From: Verrucomicrobiota bacterium
Lineage (GTDB): Bacteria > Verrucomicrobiota > Verrucomicrobiia > Verrucomicrobiales > DEV007
DNA: 48,734 nucleotides
Direction of reading: 5' to 3'
Assembly (NCBI GenBank): GCA_020630975.1
Contig: JAHDID010000017.1
Span: 56,299-105,032, forward strand
Shown here: in pieces, positions 33,548 to 42,600 of the stretch
Layout of the letters: every line of letters begins with the position of its first letter
Numbering within the stretch: position 1 is the first letter of the stretch
Notes under the pieces: generated by a model
The model's database searches: none
What the model saw: only the letters and a program-made list of their open reading frames with translations
Told to the model about the DNA's origin: nothing
Position numbers and translations under genes: made by a program

Positions 33548-34339
33548 TTAGCTCAAGAGCTTCAGCGCACTGGCTACCTCATCGCCACCATGCACGATAG
33601 CATTCAGAGCCTGCGCTATCGCTACCGGATTAGCGTGCTGCCAGACATTGCGCCCCACAGCGATACCGCTGGCACCTGCATCCATAGCTTTCTTCACCAC
33701 TGAGAGTAGCGCCTCATCATCGCCCATGGCAGCGCCACCGAGCACGATCACTGGCACAAAGCAGGATTCTACGATCGCCTTGAAATCATCGACCGAACCA
33801 TTGGTCGGAAATGCGGTCTTCACCACATCTGCCCCCATCTCTGCAGCAGCACGCACGGCGAAACCGATATTCTCCGGTGTGTAATCGTCGGGACGACCGA
33901 TACTGAATGGCAGGGTCTCGAGGATCACCGGCATCTCCGCATCGAGACTCTCGCCGATCAGCTCACCACACTCGCGAAAGATCTCCGCCTCGTTGCGGTG
34001 GTGGGTGTAGAGCATATTCATCACCGCATGAGCGCCGATCCCATCCGCATGCTCAGCGCTGTACACGCGGTAAGCGCCCTCGTCCTCATTTTCGCCGTAG
34101 GCAGGCTTGTAGACATCTGTCCGCAGACACACAGCCGAGTCCTCGAGCGCCTCGTGGGCAGCCAGAGCGAGGCCCATATTGACCACATAGCCATCCACGT
34201 GAGGACTAGTCGCCTCGATCAACCCGATTGGGTCTTCCATGCCGGGCACAGGGATAGCGGTGCCGTGGTCGATCGGCAGAATGACGGTTTTGCCATCTTT
34301 GCCGAAAAATTGATCCATGTTTTCTTCTCGAGACATCAT
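33548..34339 (-). CDS. Class I (DeoC/FbaB/LsrF-type) aldolase
   Basis: The 263-residue TIM-barrel aldolase has an N-terminal LPIDHG (Asp24, His25) and the Schiff-base lysine in DVVKTAFPT (Lys174). It also has VPVIVLGGAAMGDDEALL and GASGIAVGRNVWQ, the FbaB/LsrF family layout. It is a distant relative of the LsrF-type protein at 13236-14111. The real substrate is uncertain: fructose 1,6-bisphosphate, a 2-keto-3-deoxy acid from the nearby dehydratase, or another ketose phosphate. Phased 13-bp repeats lie 26-60 bp upstream of the start at 34339, so expression may be controlled there. Met8 is an alternative start. Confidence 0.82.
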   Translation of the reverse strand: MMSREENMDQFFGKDGKTVILPIDHGTAIPVPGMEDPIGLIEATSPHVDGYVVNMGLALAAHEALEDSAVCLRTDVYKPAYGENEDEGAYRVYSAEHADGIGAHAVMNMLYTHHRNEAEIFRECGELIGESLDAEMPVILETLPFSIGRPDDYTPENIGFAVRAAAEMGADVVKTAFPTNGSVDDFKAIVESCFVPVIVLGGAAMGDDEALLSVVKKAMDAGASGIAVGRNVWQHANPVAIAQALNAIVHGGDEVASALKLLS

Positions 34340-34365
34340 GCGGGGAATATCGCGCGGGTCGATTG

Positions 34366-34399
34366 AATAGGGTACAATTTTCTTTCAATAGGGTACAGT
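34366..34399. repeat. Phased 13-bp repeat array, locus 3 (two copies, 21-bp pitch)
   Basis: AATAGGGTACAAT at 34366-34378 and AATAGGGTACAGT at 34387-34399 are exactly 21 bp apart. A further unit position (34408 on) shows only a weak remnant. The array fills the gap between the PH-like gene's stop (34405) and the aldolase start (34339). Confidence 0.9.
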
Positions 34400-34404
34400 C
34401 CGAT

Positions 34405-34818
34405 TCAAAGGCTATCCCAGCCCTCTGCCAGACGGCTATCTTGCTCTTTCAGATAAGCCTCAGATTGGCGATACTCCACGTAGTCGGCGATGCGCTCGGC
34501 CGATTTGCGCGATTGTTTGCAGACATGTAGGATGACTCGACTGACATCACCTCCGGGGAAACTGCTGAGCTTATCAGTGTTCCGAGTCGTCAGCGTCAAT
34601 AGCTTGGGACCGAAAAGCTTACTGCTGTAGCTGATCGATTCGACCTCTGCGTAGCTGAGTTCCACGATAGTTTCCTCGTTCTTTTTAAAGGCTCGGTCCT
34701 TTTGCTTGAAGCGGATCGTCACGCCCGGATTGCTGCACATTACTTTGCCCTCCACACACTCGTAGCCGAGCGGATCGGTGGCAGGATTCTCAAAAAATAC
34801 GGAAATCTCGTCTCTCAC
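34405..34818 (-). CDS. PH-like domain hypothetical protein, 137 aa
   Basis: The 137-residue cytoplasmic protein has the beta-rich pattern of small PH-like or DUF-type lipid/protein-binding folds (GVTIRFKQKDRAFKKNEETIVELSYAEVESISYSSKL) and ends in a long C-terminal helix (SAERIADYVEYRQSEAYLKEQ). I do not recognise the exact family. It is on the same strand as the aldolase, with the phased repeats in the 65-bp gap, and downstream of the Pro/Gln-rich gene. Confidence 0.55.
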   Translation of the reverse strand: MRDEISVFFENPATDPLGYECVEGKVMCSNPGVTIRFKQKDRAFKKNEETIVELSYAEVESISYSSKLFGPKLLTLTTRNTDKLSSFPGGDVSRVILHVCKQSRKSAERIADYVEYRQSEAYLKEQDSRLAEGWDSL

Positions 34819-34845
34819 AGCGGTTATAGTAGCACAGCACTCAAT

Positions 34846-36123
34846 CTAAGCGACATCAGGTCTGAGGACTTCGAAAAATAGCTCCATGACCACATAGATC
34901 TCAGGCCGATCGAGAGGCTCTGGGATGATGCCTTTGAGCAGAAATTGCTCAGGATCATCGGAGCGGCCTAGCGAGATCAGGCACAGCCAGCCACCACTGG
35001 GCAGGGCCACCTGGGAGGCCGAGTGCTCCCTAGCCTCGTGCTCGTCGACACCAGAGGTGAAAATCTTTTCGACTGCAGCGATATACTCACTCGTGCTGGC
35101 AGAAAGCTTGTCGCAATGCAGAGTCTCAAACAAAGCCAGCCCGCGCCTGTCGATGACCGCCATCGCCTCCATGTGCACGTGAGTGCGCAGGATCTGCCAT
35201 AGCTCGTTCATCCGTCCCTGTAGCGAGAGATGGGCGTTGATCTCGCTATCCAGCGGGATGCGGTCCTGCGGTTCTGGCCGTGGCGGTGGCAGATCCTCTG
35301 CGGTGGGCTCAGATTCTATTTCAGGGTTTAGATCGATCTCGGTCGCATCCAGCACCACTTCTTCGCTAGGCTCCGATTTGGTAGACTCTGGCGGCTCGTC
35401 AGCTTCTGCATCTGCCGCAACCTCATCGGGAAATAAATCTTCGTCACCGGGGTCTTCCTCTATCGGTGGCTCAGCTGCGGGCAGGATACTGGCGCTCTGC
35501 TGCCTTGCTTCCTCAAGCTGCTGCAGAGCGCGCTCTGCGTCCAGGGCAAGCTGCTCGATCCGACCTTCGATGTCAGCGATCGATTCGTTTCCGTGATCAG
35601 CCGAGCGAGCCGCTGGCGCCTCCGCGACGACCTCGTCGTCATCAAAGCTAAATGGCGAACCTCCAGGAACCGCTCTCGGTACCATGATCTGCAAAGCCTC
35701 GCCAAAACCTGGCGGCATCTGATTGGCAGCGGCCGGAGCTACCTGCTGCGGTGGCGTCTGGTGCTGAGGCTGAGGCTGAGCGGGTACAGCTGGCTGCGCC
35801 ACAGGGTAGCCATGTGCAGGCGATACCTGCTGGTAGTTCGCTTGTGGTGCCTGAGCCTGAGCAGGAGGAGCTTGATGTGGGGCCTGCGGCTGAGCGTGGG
35901 GAGCGTACCCAGGCTGCGCCTGCACCTGTGCTTGATGTGCCGATGGTATATCCTGAAAAATATCATCGAAAAACTGTGGCCCACTCACTGGGTGTGGCTG
36001 CGCTGGAGGCTGATGAGCAGCCGGATGAGTCGGCACCACCGGCTGCTGGCTAGGCACCTGTGGCTGCCCCGACATCGCTGCCAGCAGGTCTAGCTCAGTT
36101 TGTCCCGTCCAATTGTCTTTCAT
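34846..36123 (-). CDS. Pro/Gln-rich protein with coiled coil and C-terminal globular domain
   Basis: From ATG 36123 the 425-residue product starts KDNWTGQTELDLLAAMSG (GTG 36132 is an alternative). A long Pro/Gln/Ala/His-rich stretch follows (about 25-150), then a short coiled coil (about 180-205), an acidic linker (about 210-290) and a globular C-terminus (about 297-425). The C-terminus contains GRMNELWQILRTHVHMEAMAVIDRRGLALFE and PSGGWLCLISLGR; its length and pattern are like a roadblock/LC7-type domain, which is a weak guess. The long disordered part suggests a cytoplasmic adaptor. The start overlaps the stop of a short upstream frame as TGATG. Confidence 0.6.
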   Translation of the reverse strand: MKDNWTGQTELDLLAAMSGQPQVPSQQPVVPTHPAAHQPPAQPHPVSGPQFFDDIFQDIPSAHQAQVQAQPGYAPHAQPQAPHQAPPAQAQAPQANYQQVSPAHGYPVAQPAVPAQPQPQHQTPPQQVAPAAANQMPPGFGEALQIMVPRAVPGGSPFSFDDDEVVAEAPAARSADHGNESIADIEGRIEQLALDAERALQQLEEARQQSASILPAAEPPIEEDPGDEDLFPDEVAADAEADEPPESTKSEPSEEVVLDATEIDLNPEIESEPTAEDLPPPRPEPQDRIPLDSEINAHLSLQGRMNELWQILRTHVHMEAMAVIDRRGLALFETLHCDKLSASTSEYIAAVEKIFTSGVDEHEAREHSASQVALPSGGWLCLISLGRSDDPEQFLLKGIIPEPLDRPEIYVVMELFFEVLRPDVA

Positions 36124-36344
36124 CAGCAGCACAGTGAAGGCTGCAGCGATGCTCGCGCCAGCTTCACAGTCGTTCGTTCGTGTTTACAGAGATATATCGT
36201 GCCAGACGAGTCGTGTATTAGTGCTATCACGCCTGACAGGTCAGTAAGGTAACCGACAATCTCTGTATCCGCTGAAAAAAGCGAGACTTCTGACTCTAGG
36301 TAGTCGCTGCGATCGCTCTGCCGGCTAGTCGCCCTGTGCTCCAC
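36123..36344 (-). CDS. Possible small gene coupled to the Pro/Gln-rich gene
   Basis: A 73-codon frame from ATG 36344 overlaps the last 49 bp of the HI0933 gene and ends at 36123, where TGATG couples it to the next ATG. Its middle reads TDLSGVIALIHDSSGTIYLCK, faintly like the GIY-YIG pattern (PGVYxxxDxxGxxxYVGK), but the YIG glycine is Cys and nothing follows. It is probably a decayed remnant or chance; kept because the gap has no other gene and the coupling is neat. Confidence 0.3.
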   Translation of the reverse strand: MEHRATSRQSDRSDYLESEVSLFSADTEIVGYLTDLSGVIALIHDSSGTIYLCKHERTTVKLARASLQPSLCC

Positions 36345-37531
36345 GCGCTTTGGAAATTGAATCCCCCTGTCACCCCATCGATGTCGAGCACCTCGCCGGT
36401 AAAATACAAGCCTGGCTGGAGCTGGCTCTGCATGGTGCGCATATCGACCTGACGCAGATCGACGCCGCCACAGGTGACAAACTCTTCCTTATTCATGCTC
36501 TTGCCGTCGACCTGCAGTTCACAGGCGACTAGTTGATCGAGCAACTGACGCAGCTGGGCTTTACTGACATTACCCCACTTCTCATCCGCCTCGATCTGAG
36601 CAGCCGTAGCCAACTGCCTCCACAGTCGACTGGGCACCCCACACTGCGGGTGGGCATGGACAGTCTGCTTACCGCTATTTTCCTTCATCTCCCGCCAGAC
36701 AGCCTCGATCGACTCGCGTGACTGACAGACCCAATCGACCTGTAGGGTAAATCGATAACCACGCTGCTGGAGCACTCGCGCACCGCGGGCAGATACTTTC
36801 AAGATGCCGGGCCCGCTCAGGCCCCAATGGGTCACGAGGATCGGCCCCGACTCAGACAGCCCTTTCTCGCCAATCACCGTGGCTCGGCCTAGGGGCACTG
36901 AGACACCGGCTAGCCCCTCGATCCGAGGATCGCGAATCTTAAAGGTAAACAGCGAAGGTGCTGCGGGCAGGATCTCGTGGCCAAAGCTAGCAGCAAACTC
37001 AGCACCCGCCGGATTGCGGATCCCGCCGGTAGCCACCACCACATTAGTGGCCTGGATGGCTTCGCCACTTTTCAGTTCGATCAAAAAACCTCCTGCTTTT
37101 GGCTGCGTCAGAGATGCGACCTCAGCTCGGCACCGAACTTCGACACCCAGCTCGTCGGCCGCGCCCTGTAGACAATCAATGATCGTCTGCGAATCATCTG
37201 TCCCTGGGAACATGCGACCATCCTCCTCGACCTTCAGCTCGACTCCACGATCCGAGAGCCAATCGATCATATCGCTGGCACTCCACTTGGTGAGAGGGCC
37301 GGGCAGCGCACGGTTACCACGGGGGTAGTGCCCAGCAAATTCACGGGCATCGTGACAATCGTGGGTCACATTGCATCGCCCCCCACCAGAGACCCGCACT
37401 TTCTGCAAAACGCTGGGGCCCTTCTCCAATATGGCGATACGCAGCGGCTGTGCAGCGCACTCTGCAGCCGACACAGCGGAGAAAAAACCCGCAGCGCCAC
37501 CGCCGATACAGACTAGATCGTAGCTATCCAT
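36296..37531 (-). CDS. HI0933-family flavoprotein (BaiN-like)
   Basis: The 411-residue FAD-dependent protein starts DSYDLVCIGGGAAGFFSAVSAAE (dinucleotide-binding loop). It has VRVSGGGRCNVTHD, the HI0933-family hallmark near residues 45-60, then NVVVATGGIRNPAGAE, THWGLSGPGILKVSA and the C-terminal VTCGGVDLRQVDMRTMQS and GEVLDIDGVTGGFNFQSAWSTG. Family members include BaiN, a bile-acid reductase, and YhiN; the physiological substrate here is unknown. Upstream sequence before ATG 37531 has no clear promoter. Confidence 0.92.
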   Translation of the reverse strand: MDSYDLVCIGGGAAGFFSAVSAAECAAQPLRIAILEKGPSVLQKVRVSGGGRCNVTHDCHDAREFAGHYPRGNRALPGPLTKWSASDMIDWLSDRGVELKVEEDGRMFPGTDDSQTIIDCLQGAADELGVEVRCRAEVASLTQPKAGGFLIELKSGEAIQATNVVVATGGIRNPAGAEFAASFGHEILPAAPSLFTFKIRDPRIEGLAGVSVPLGRATVIGEKGLSESGPILVTHWGLSGPGILKVSARGARVLQQRGYRFTLQVDWVCQSRESIEAVWREMKENSGKQTVHAHPQCGVPSRLWRQLATAAQIEADEKWGNVSKAQLRQLLDQLVACELQVDGKSMNKEEFVTCGGVDLRQVDMRTMQSQLQPGLYFTGEVLDIDGVTGGFNFQSAWSTGRLAGRAIAATT

Positions 37532-37653
37532 CTCAGGGCCACAGAGCCACGCTTAAGCCATTCGGCAAACGAGTTTTACAACTTGCGAGGAAATATAGGC
37601 CGCGATAGTCTCGCTAGAGCCCCTTTCCACTCGTCTACACCACGCACACACCT

Positions 37654-38004
37654 ATGAATTTTCTTTTTGAGTTACCAGCACCGATATTCCACTTCGTCGA
37701 GCAATTCGTCACCTGGATCGGCTTCAGCACGATCGTGGGACTGATCGGCAGCAACCTGGTGCTCCGCCGCAACCCGCCCAACTCAATCATCACCGTCCTT
37801 ATCGGATTCGCCGGCACCATCATCGGCTGGAGTATCGCCAGAGTCTATTTACTGCCCAACACCAAGATCGAAGAAGCCACGGCTGATCACTCCTGGAAGG
37901 TCGAGCTCCTGTCTCCCGCCACCTTCATCATCGGTCTGATCGGCACCATCTTTCTGCTATTTCTCTACATGATCATCGCCAAAAACATGGCGAAAGAAAA
38001 ATAA
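37654..38004 (+). CDS. Small membrane protein resembling transglycosylase-associated (GlsB/YmgE) family
   Basis: The 116-residue product has three membrane helices (about residues 10-33, 43-62 and 84-108). The pattern IVGLIGSNLVLRRNPPNSIITVLIGFAGTIIGW followed by LIGTIFLLFLYMII recalls the small GlsB/YmgE/YeaQ proteins, though a loop of about 30 residues (NTKIEEATADHSWKVELLSP) separates helices 2 and 3. It is divergent from the HI0933 gene (122 bp gap) and alone on the plus strand until the discoidin gene. Confidence 0.6.
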   Translation: MNFLFELPAPIFHFVEQFVTWIGFSTIVGLIGSNLVLRRNPPNSIITVLIGFAGTIIGWSIARVYLLPNTKIEEATADHSWKVELLSPATFIIGLIGTIFLLFLYMIIAKNMAKEK

Positions 38005-38167
38005 CCGCCCTTTAAACCCCTTTTCATTTTTTCCGCCTTTTTTCCGTTCTGTTGTGCCATAGGCAGCAGCCAGGGTGTCAGAGTGACTGCTCGCAGTCGA
38101 CGACTCCGCCCCCACTGACTACTTGATGCGCAGCGACTTAACCTTTAGTCACTTCGGTCACACACCT

Positions 38168-39616
38168 ATGCTCCGCTCTGTCCTAGCCCCAGTATGTCTA
38201 TGCCTATCGCTCGCAGGAGCGGCGCGTAGCTACGCCCTATCGGATAATCTACTGCTATCCCAGCGGGCCAGCGCATCGCTGGGCGATGCTGGAGCCGCTA
38301 TCGACGGCGACTCCACCACAGCCTGGCTAGCTGAGTCTGCCAAGCAAGCCTGGTGGGCCGTCGAAATGAGCGAGCCCACCGATATCCAGGCACTGAGTAT
38401 CCACTGGCGCGCCACTCGGCTGGCCCCCTACACGATCGAGATATCTCCAAACGGCACAGACTGGCAGGTCCTGCTACAAGGCTCCCTAGCCGAGCTCGAG
38501 ACTCCAGTTTCCGTACACGATGTGTCTGCCAGTTTTCGACACCTGCGCATCTCCAGTAGCACGGGCCTACTCAATGGCATCGCCGAGATCTCGGCCTACA
38601 GCGAGCAGAGTCAAGTCCCTGCCAATATCCGCGAAGCAGCAAAAGTGACACAGCGCTCCTCTCTGCACCTGCTCTCCCAAAGCAGTGTAGGCAAACGCTA
38701 CAAAGTGAGTCTGGAGCCACACGAGGGCCTGCGTAGCCTGGACGATCTGGAAGCCCCGCAGCAGTGGAAGAGCACGCTCAAAAATTTGGCCACAACCAAT
38801 GAACCCGAAGTCGTCCACGGGTTGATCTCTCGTATCGAGAAGACCGATTCTGGTAGCTTCCGCCAATTAGGCCTGCGAGCCCTAGCGGATATGTATCGGG
38901 ATAGCAAAGGCAGCGTCTGGGAGGAGAGCTACTCGATCGCCAAATTCCTCGAAAAACAATATGACAATCCCCGTGTCGATCCAGTGCCCCTCGTGTCGGA
39001 TACGATTCGCCATCAGGTCTCGATCTCAGATGTGGATACCGTGGTCGATCGTTGCCGCGGCAGTCTAGAGGTGGAGCAACTGCTGTTGGCCTTTCTCGAT
39101 CAGCAGCGAGAGCTCTCACCCAAAGCCGTTGAGTTTCTGGCTGACTTCGCCCAAGACAAAAATCTACCCTCTCAGCTCAGAGACCAGGCCTCCAGCCTGA
39201 TGGCACAAAGCTCAGGCCCCAAGACATTGGAGATGGCTTTCGAAAATGCCATCGAGACCAAGACCGATGATGATTGGAACCAAGTAAAAGATAACCCGAC
39301 TTGGAGCGAACACCTCAGCTGGCTCTCCGAGCAGACTCAAAATGAGGATAGTGGCTCATCTCGCCAGCTAGCTTGGACCGTGCTCACCCACCAATACGAG
39401 CGTGCCGACATCGGCGCAGAGCAAAGAGCATTCATCGACAGCATCGCAGCGAAGACACTCGCCAAGGGTGGCAGCTCCTACATCTCTCTCACCTCAGCCC
39501 TGCGCAATCGCCCAGTGGAAAGCTTCCGCGCCCTGCTCCTCGAGGGCACTGAGAGCAGCTCCAAGTCGGTCAAGTCATCTAGCTGGTACGCCTTGGAGAA
39601 ATTCCCCAAACGTTAG
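38168..39616 (+). CDS. Exported protein with F5/8 type C (discoidin-like) domain
   Basis: The frame is open from 38123, but ATG 38168 gives a Sec signal directly (LAPVCLCLSLAGAARSYA). The 482-residue product then has an F5/8 type C-like sandwich (about 25-140, with AIDGDSTTAWLAESAKQAWWAVEMS and PYTIEISPNGTDWQVL), the usual carbohydrate- or lipid-binding module. The remaining 330 or so residues are helical, rich in Ser, Gln and Glu, and look like HEAT-type or scaffold repeats. No catalytic motif is visible. Extracellular or periplasmic binding role inferred. Confidence 0.72.
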   Translation: MLRSVLAPVCLCLSLAGAARSYALSDNLLLSQRASASLGDAGAAIDGDSTTAWLAESAKQAWWAVEMSEPTDIQALSIHWRATRLAPYTIEISPNGTDWQVLLQGSLAELETPVSVHDVSASFRHLRISSSTGLLNGIAEISAYSEQSQVPANIREAAKVTQRSSLHLLSQSSVGKRYKVSLEPHEGLRSLDDLEAPQQWKSTLKNLATTNEPEVVHGLISRIEKTDSGSFRQLGLRALADMYRDSKGSVWEESYSIAKFLEKQYDNPRVDPVPLVSDTIRHQVSISDVDTVVDRCRGSLEVEQLLLAFLDQQRELSPKAVEFLADFAQDKNLPSQLRDQASSLMAQSSGPKTLEMAFENAIETKTDDDWNQVKDNPTWSEHLSWLSEQTQNEDSGSSRQLAWTVLTHQYERADIGAEQRAFIDSIAAKTLAKGGSSYISLTSALRNRPVESFRALLLEGTESSSKSVKSSSWYALEKFPKR

Positions 39617-39682
39617 CGATACGCTAAGCAATTGCTTAACATAACTTGAATATCTGCTCGACCTTTGCCATCATGAGTCTGG

Positions 39683-42600
39683 ATGGTGAGCCGGGACACG
39701 CATTGGTGGCATAAGGAGGAGGATAGAATCGTATGCGATCTCTGCCCTAGGCAGTGTCGTCTCCGCGATGGCCAGCGTGGCTTCTGCTTTGTGCGCGCCA
39801 ATCAGGGCGATCAGATGGTGCTCACCACCTATGGCAAGAGCACCGGCTTCTGCATCGATCCGATTGAGAAAAAGCCTCTCAACCACTTCCTCCCCGGCAC
39901 CCCTATTCTGTCTTTCGGCACTGCAGGCTGCAATCTCGGCTGCAAGTTTTGCCAAAACTGGAGCATCTCAAAATCTCGAGAAGTGGAGATCCTCAGTGCC
40001 GAGGCCTCGCCGGAAGCGATCGTAGCCGCCGCCAAGGAGCATGGCTGTAGCAGCATCGCCTTTACCTACAACGACCCGATCATCTGGGCGGAGTATGCCA
40101 TCGATGTGGCGAAGCTAGCTCGGCAGGAGGGCATCAAAACCGTGGCCGTCAGCGCTGGCTACATCACCCCAGAAGCGCGGCGCGACTTTTTCCCTCATCT
40201 CGATGCTGCCAATATCGATCTGAAGGCATTTACCGACGAATTTTACCGCAGCCTTGCCTTCGCACGCATCGATCCGGTGCTCGATACTCTCAAATGGCTA
40301 AAGCACGAGAGCCAAGTCTGGTTCGAAATCACCAACCTCGTCATCCCGACCAAGAACGACTCCAGCGAAGAGATCGGCAGACTGGTGGACTGGGTATTGG
40401 AAAATCTAGGACCAGATGTGCCGCTGCACTTCACCGCCTTTCACCCCGACTTCAAGATGCAAGATCTGCCACGCACACCGGCGGAGACACTGCAGCGAGC
40501 TCGCCAGCAGGCTATCGATAGTGGAATACACTACGCCTATGTCGGCAATGTCCTAGACCTAGAGAGGCAGAGCACCTATTGCCCGAGCTGTGGCAACCTA
40601 GTAATTGAGAGGAACCACTACGAGCTCGGTAAGTTCGACGTTTTAGATAGTAAGTGCGGCTCCTGCAATGCCCCTATTGCAGGCGTCTTCGCTGGCCAGA
40701 GAGGCGACTGGGGGCGCAAACGCCTGCCTATATCCATCCCCACACACACCAAACACCCGGAGATGATTCAGAACCACACCACCAAAGAACGCAAAGACTT
40801 CTCAGAAGAAGACGGCCGGATGCTACTCGGCCTAGCAGATCGCTGCATACGCGCGGCGCTCGATGATCAGCCACCACCCAATTTCAAACACCCTCTGGAG
40901 GATGCCATGGTCGTCGGTGTCTTCGTATCTCTGAAGCGTGGCTCACAGGTATTGCGCTCCTGCTGTGGCAGCCTGAATGAGAAAAAGCCTGCAGCTCTCA
41001 AACAACTACTCATGTCGGCGGCCAAACGCGCCGCAGTCGGAGATGAGAGATTCCCCCGCATCGACAAGCGCGAGCTACCACATCTCGATCTGGAAGTCTC
41101 TGTCATGCACGATCTGCGCGACATGCCGACTGATCCCAACCAGAGACTGGCCTCGATCACCATCGGTCGGCATGGCTTGATCATATCCCACCCGAAAGGC
41201 AGAGGCCTATTGCTACCTCAGGTAGCAGCCGAGCGCGAGTGGGATGCCCCCACCTTTCTCGAACAAGTCTGTCGTAAAGCAAATTTGCCGACTAACACCT
41301 GGCTCCAACCAGAGGCATCGCTCAAACAATTCTCCGCGACGATATTTGATCGCAAAGCCGATGCTCGGGACATCGACTTCCGCGAGCTGTCGCAAGAGAT
41401 TCACGATGCGGCCTTTGACTATGCCAATGCCGTACTAGCCGACGGTACAGGGCCTAGCGATATCCCGAGCGAACTTTCGATGCAGGTCCCTAGGGCAGGC
41501 TGGGGCATGCTGATCCAAGTGGACCGAAAGCGAGCTGAGGCTGCCTTTCACGATCGCGGCCCTCTATCGAATATGATCTCGGCGATCACGAGAGAGATCT
41601 ATCGTCCCGACGCCGAAAATAAGATCACCAATTTTTTGGTATTCAGCCACCACGTGCCGCTCGATCCTCGCGATTTCCCCGACCGCCTCAAACTTATCCA
41701 GCCAGGTCAGGCCGTGACGGTGCGCAATGGCGGGCGCACCACGATCTCGCTCAAGCAAGGCAATGCCAATCCGCTATTGAAAGCCCTAAAACAATCCGGC
41801 AATAGCCCAGAGACCTGGGCGAAAAGTAATCTCGATGTCGGTCTGCATCTCGGGGTGAACTGGATGAAAAGCTCCAATGTCAGCAGTGTCGAGTCGCCTA
41901 AGCAGCAGGCCAGCCCACCAGACACCCGCCCCACTGCGGTGGCGGGCCGCTTCTACCCCGGCACTGAGGCAGAGGTGAAGCAAGAGCTCGACCAATACTA
42001 CCGCTCCTACCTCTCAGAGGATAAACAGAGTGTCCGTGCCATCATGCTACCCCACGCTGGGTGGAAATACTGTGGCGACATCATCGCAGAGACGCTCGGA
42101 CAAATAGAAATACCCGATCTAGTGGTAATCCTCGGCCCCAAACACACCCCTCTGGGGCCCCGCTGGTCGGTCTCTAACTCTCGCCACTGGCAGATACCGG
42201 GGGCTAAGATCCCCGTCGACGAGGAATCCGCCTCCTATCTCGCGGCCAATATCGATCCACTGGTCAGAGATAGCCTAGCCCACCAGAAAGAACACGGCAT
42301 CGAGGTACTGCTCCCCCATCTCCACCATCTCAATCCGAACATCAGAATCGCACCCATCGTGGTAGGCTCCGGCACCTTAAAGGAATTCCAGGAAATAGGT
42401 GATGTGCTGAATAGTTTCCGCAAGAGAATCGAGTCCGATGGGGAGAAAGTACTATTCATCATCTCCAGTGATCTGAATCACTTCGCCGAAGATGCCGAAA
42501 ACCGCCGCCTCGATAAACTCGCTCTAGATGCCTTTGTATCTGGTGATACCGAGCGTCTATTCCACACCTGTACCAAGGAGAATATCTCCATGTGCGGCAT

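Noticed and set aside
35183-35596. Ser/Gly-rich plus-strand frame opposite the Pro/Gln-rich gene
   Set aside because: A mirror of the Pro/Gln/Glu codons on the minus strand; no motif of its own.
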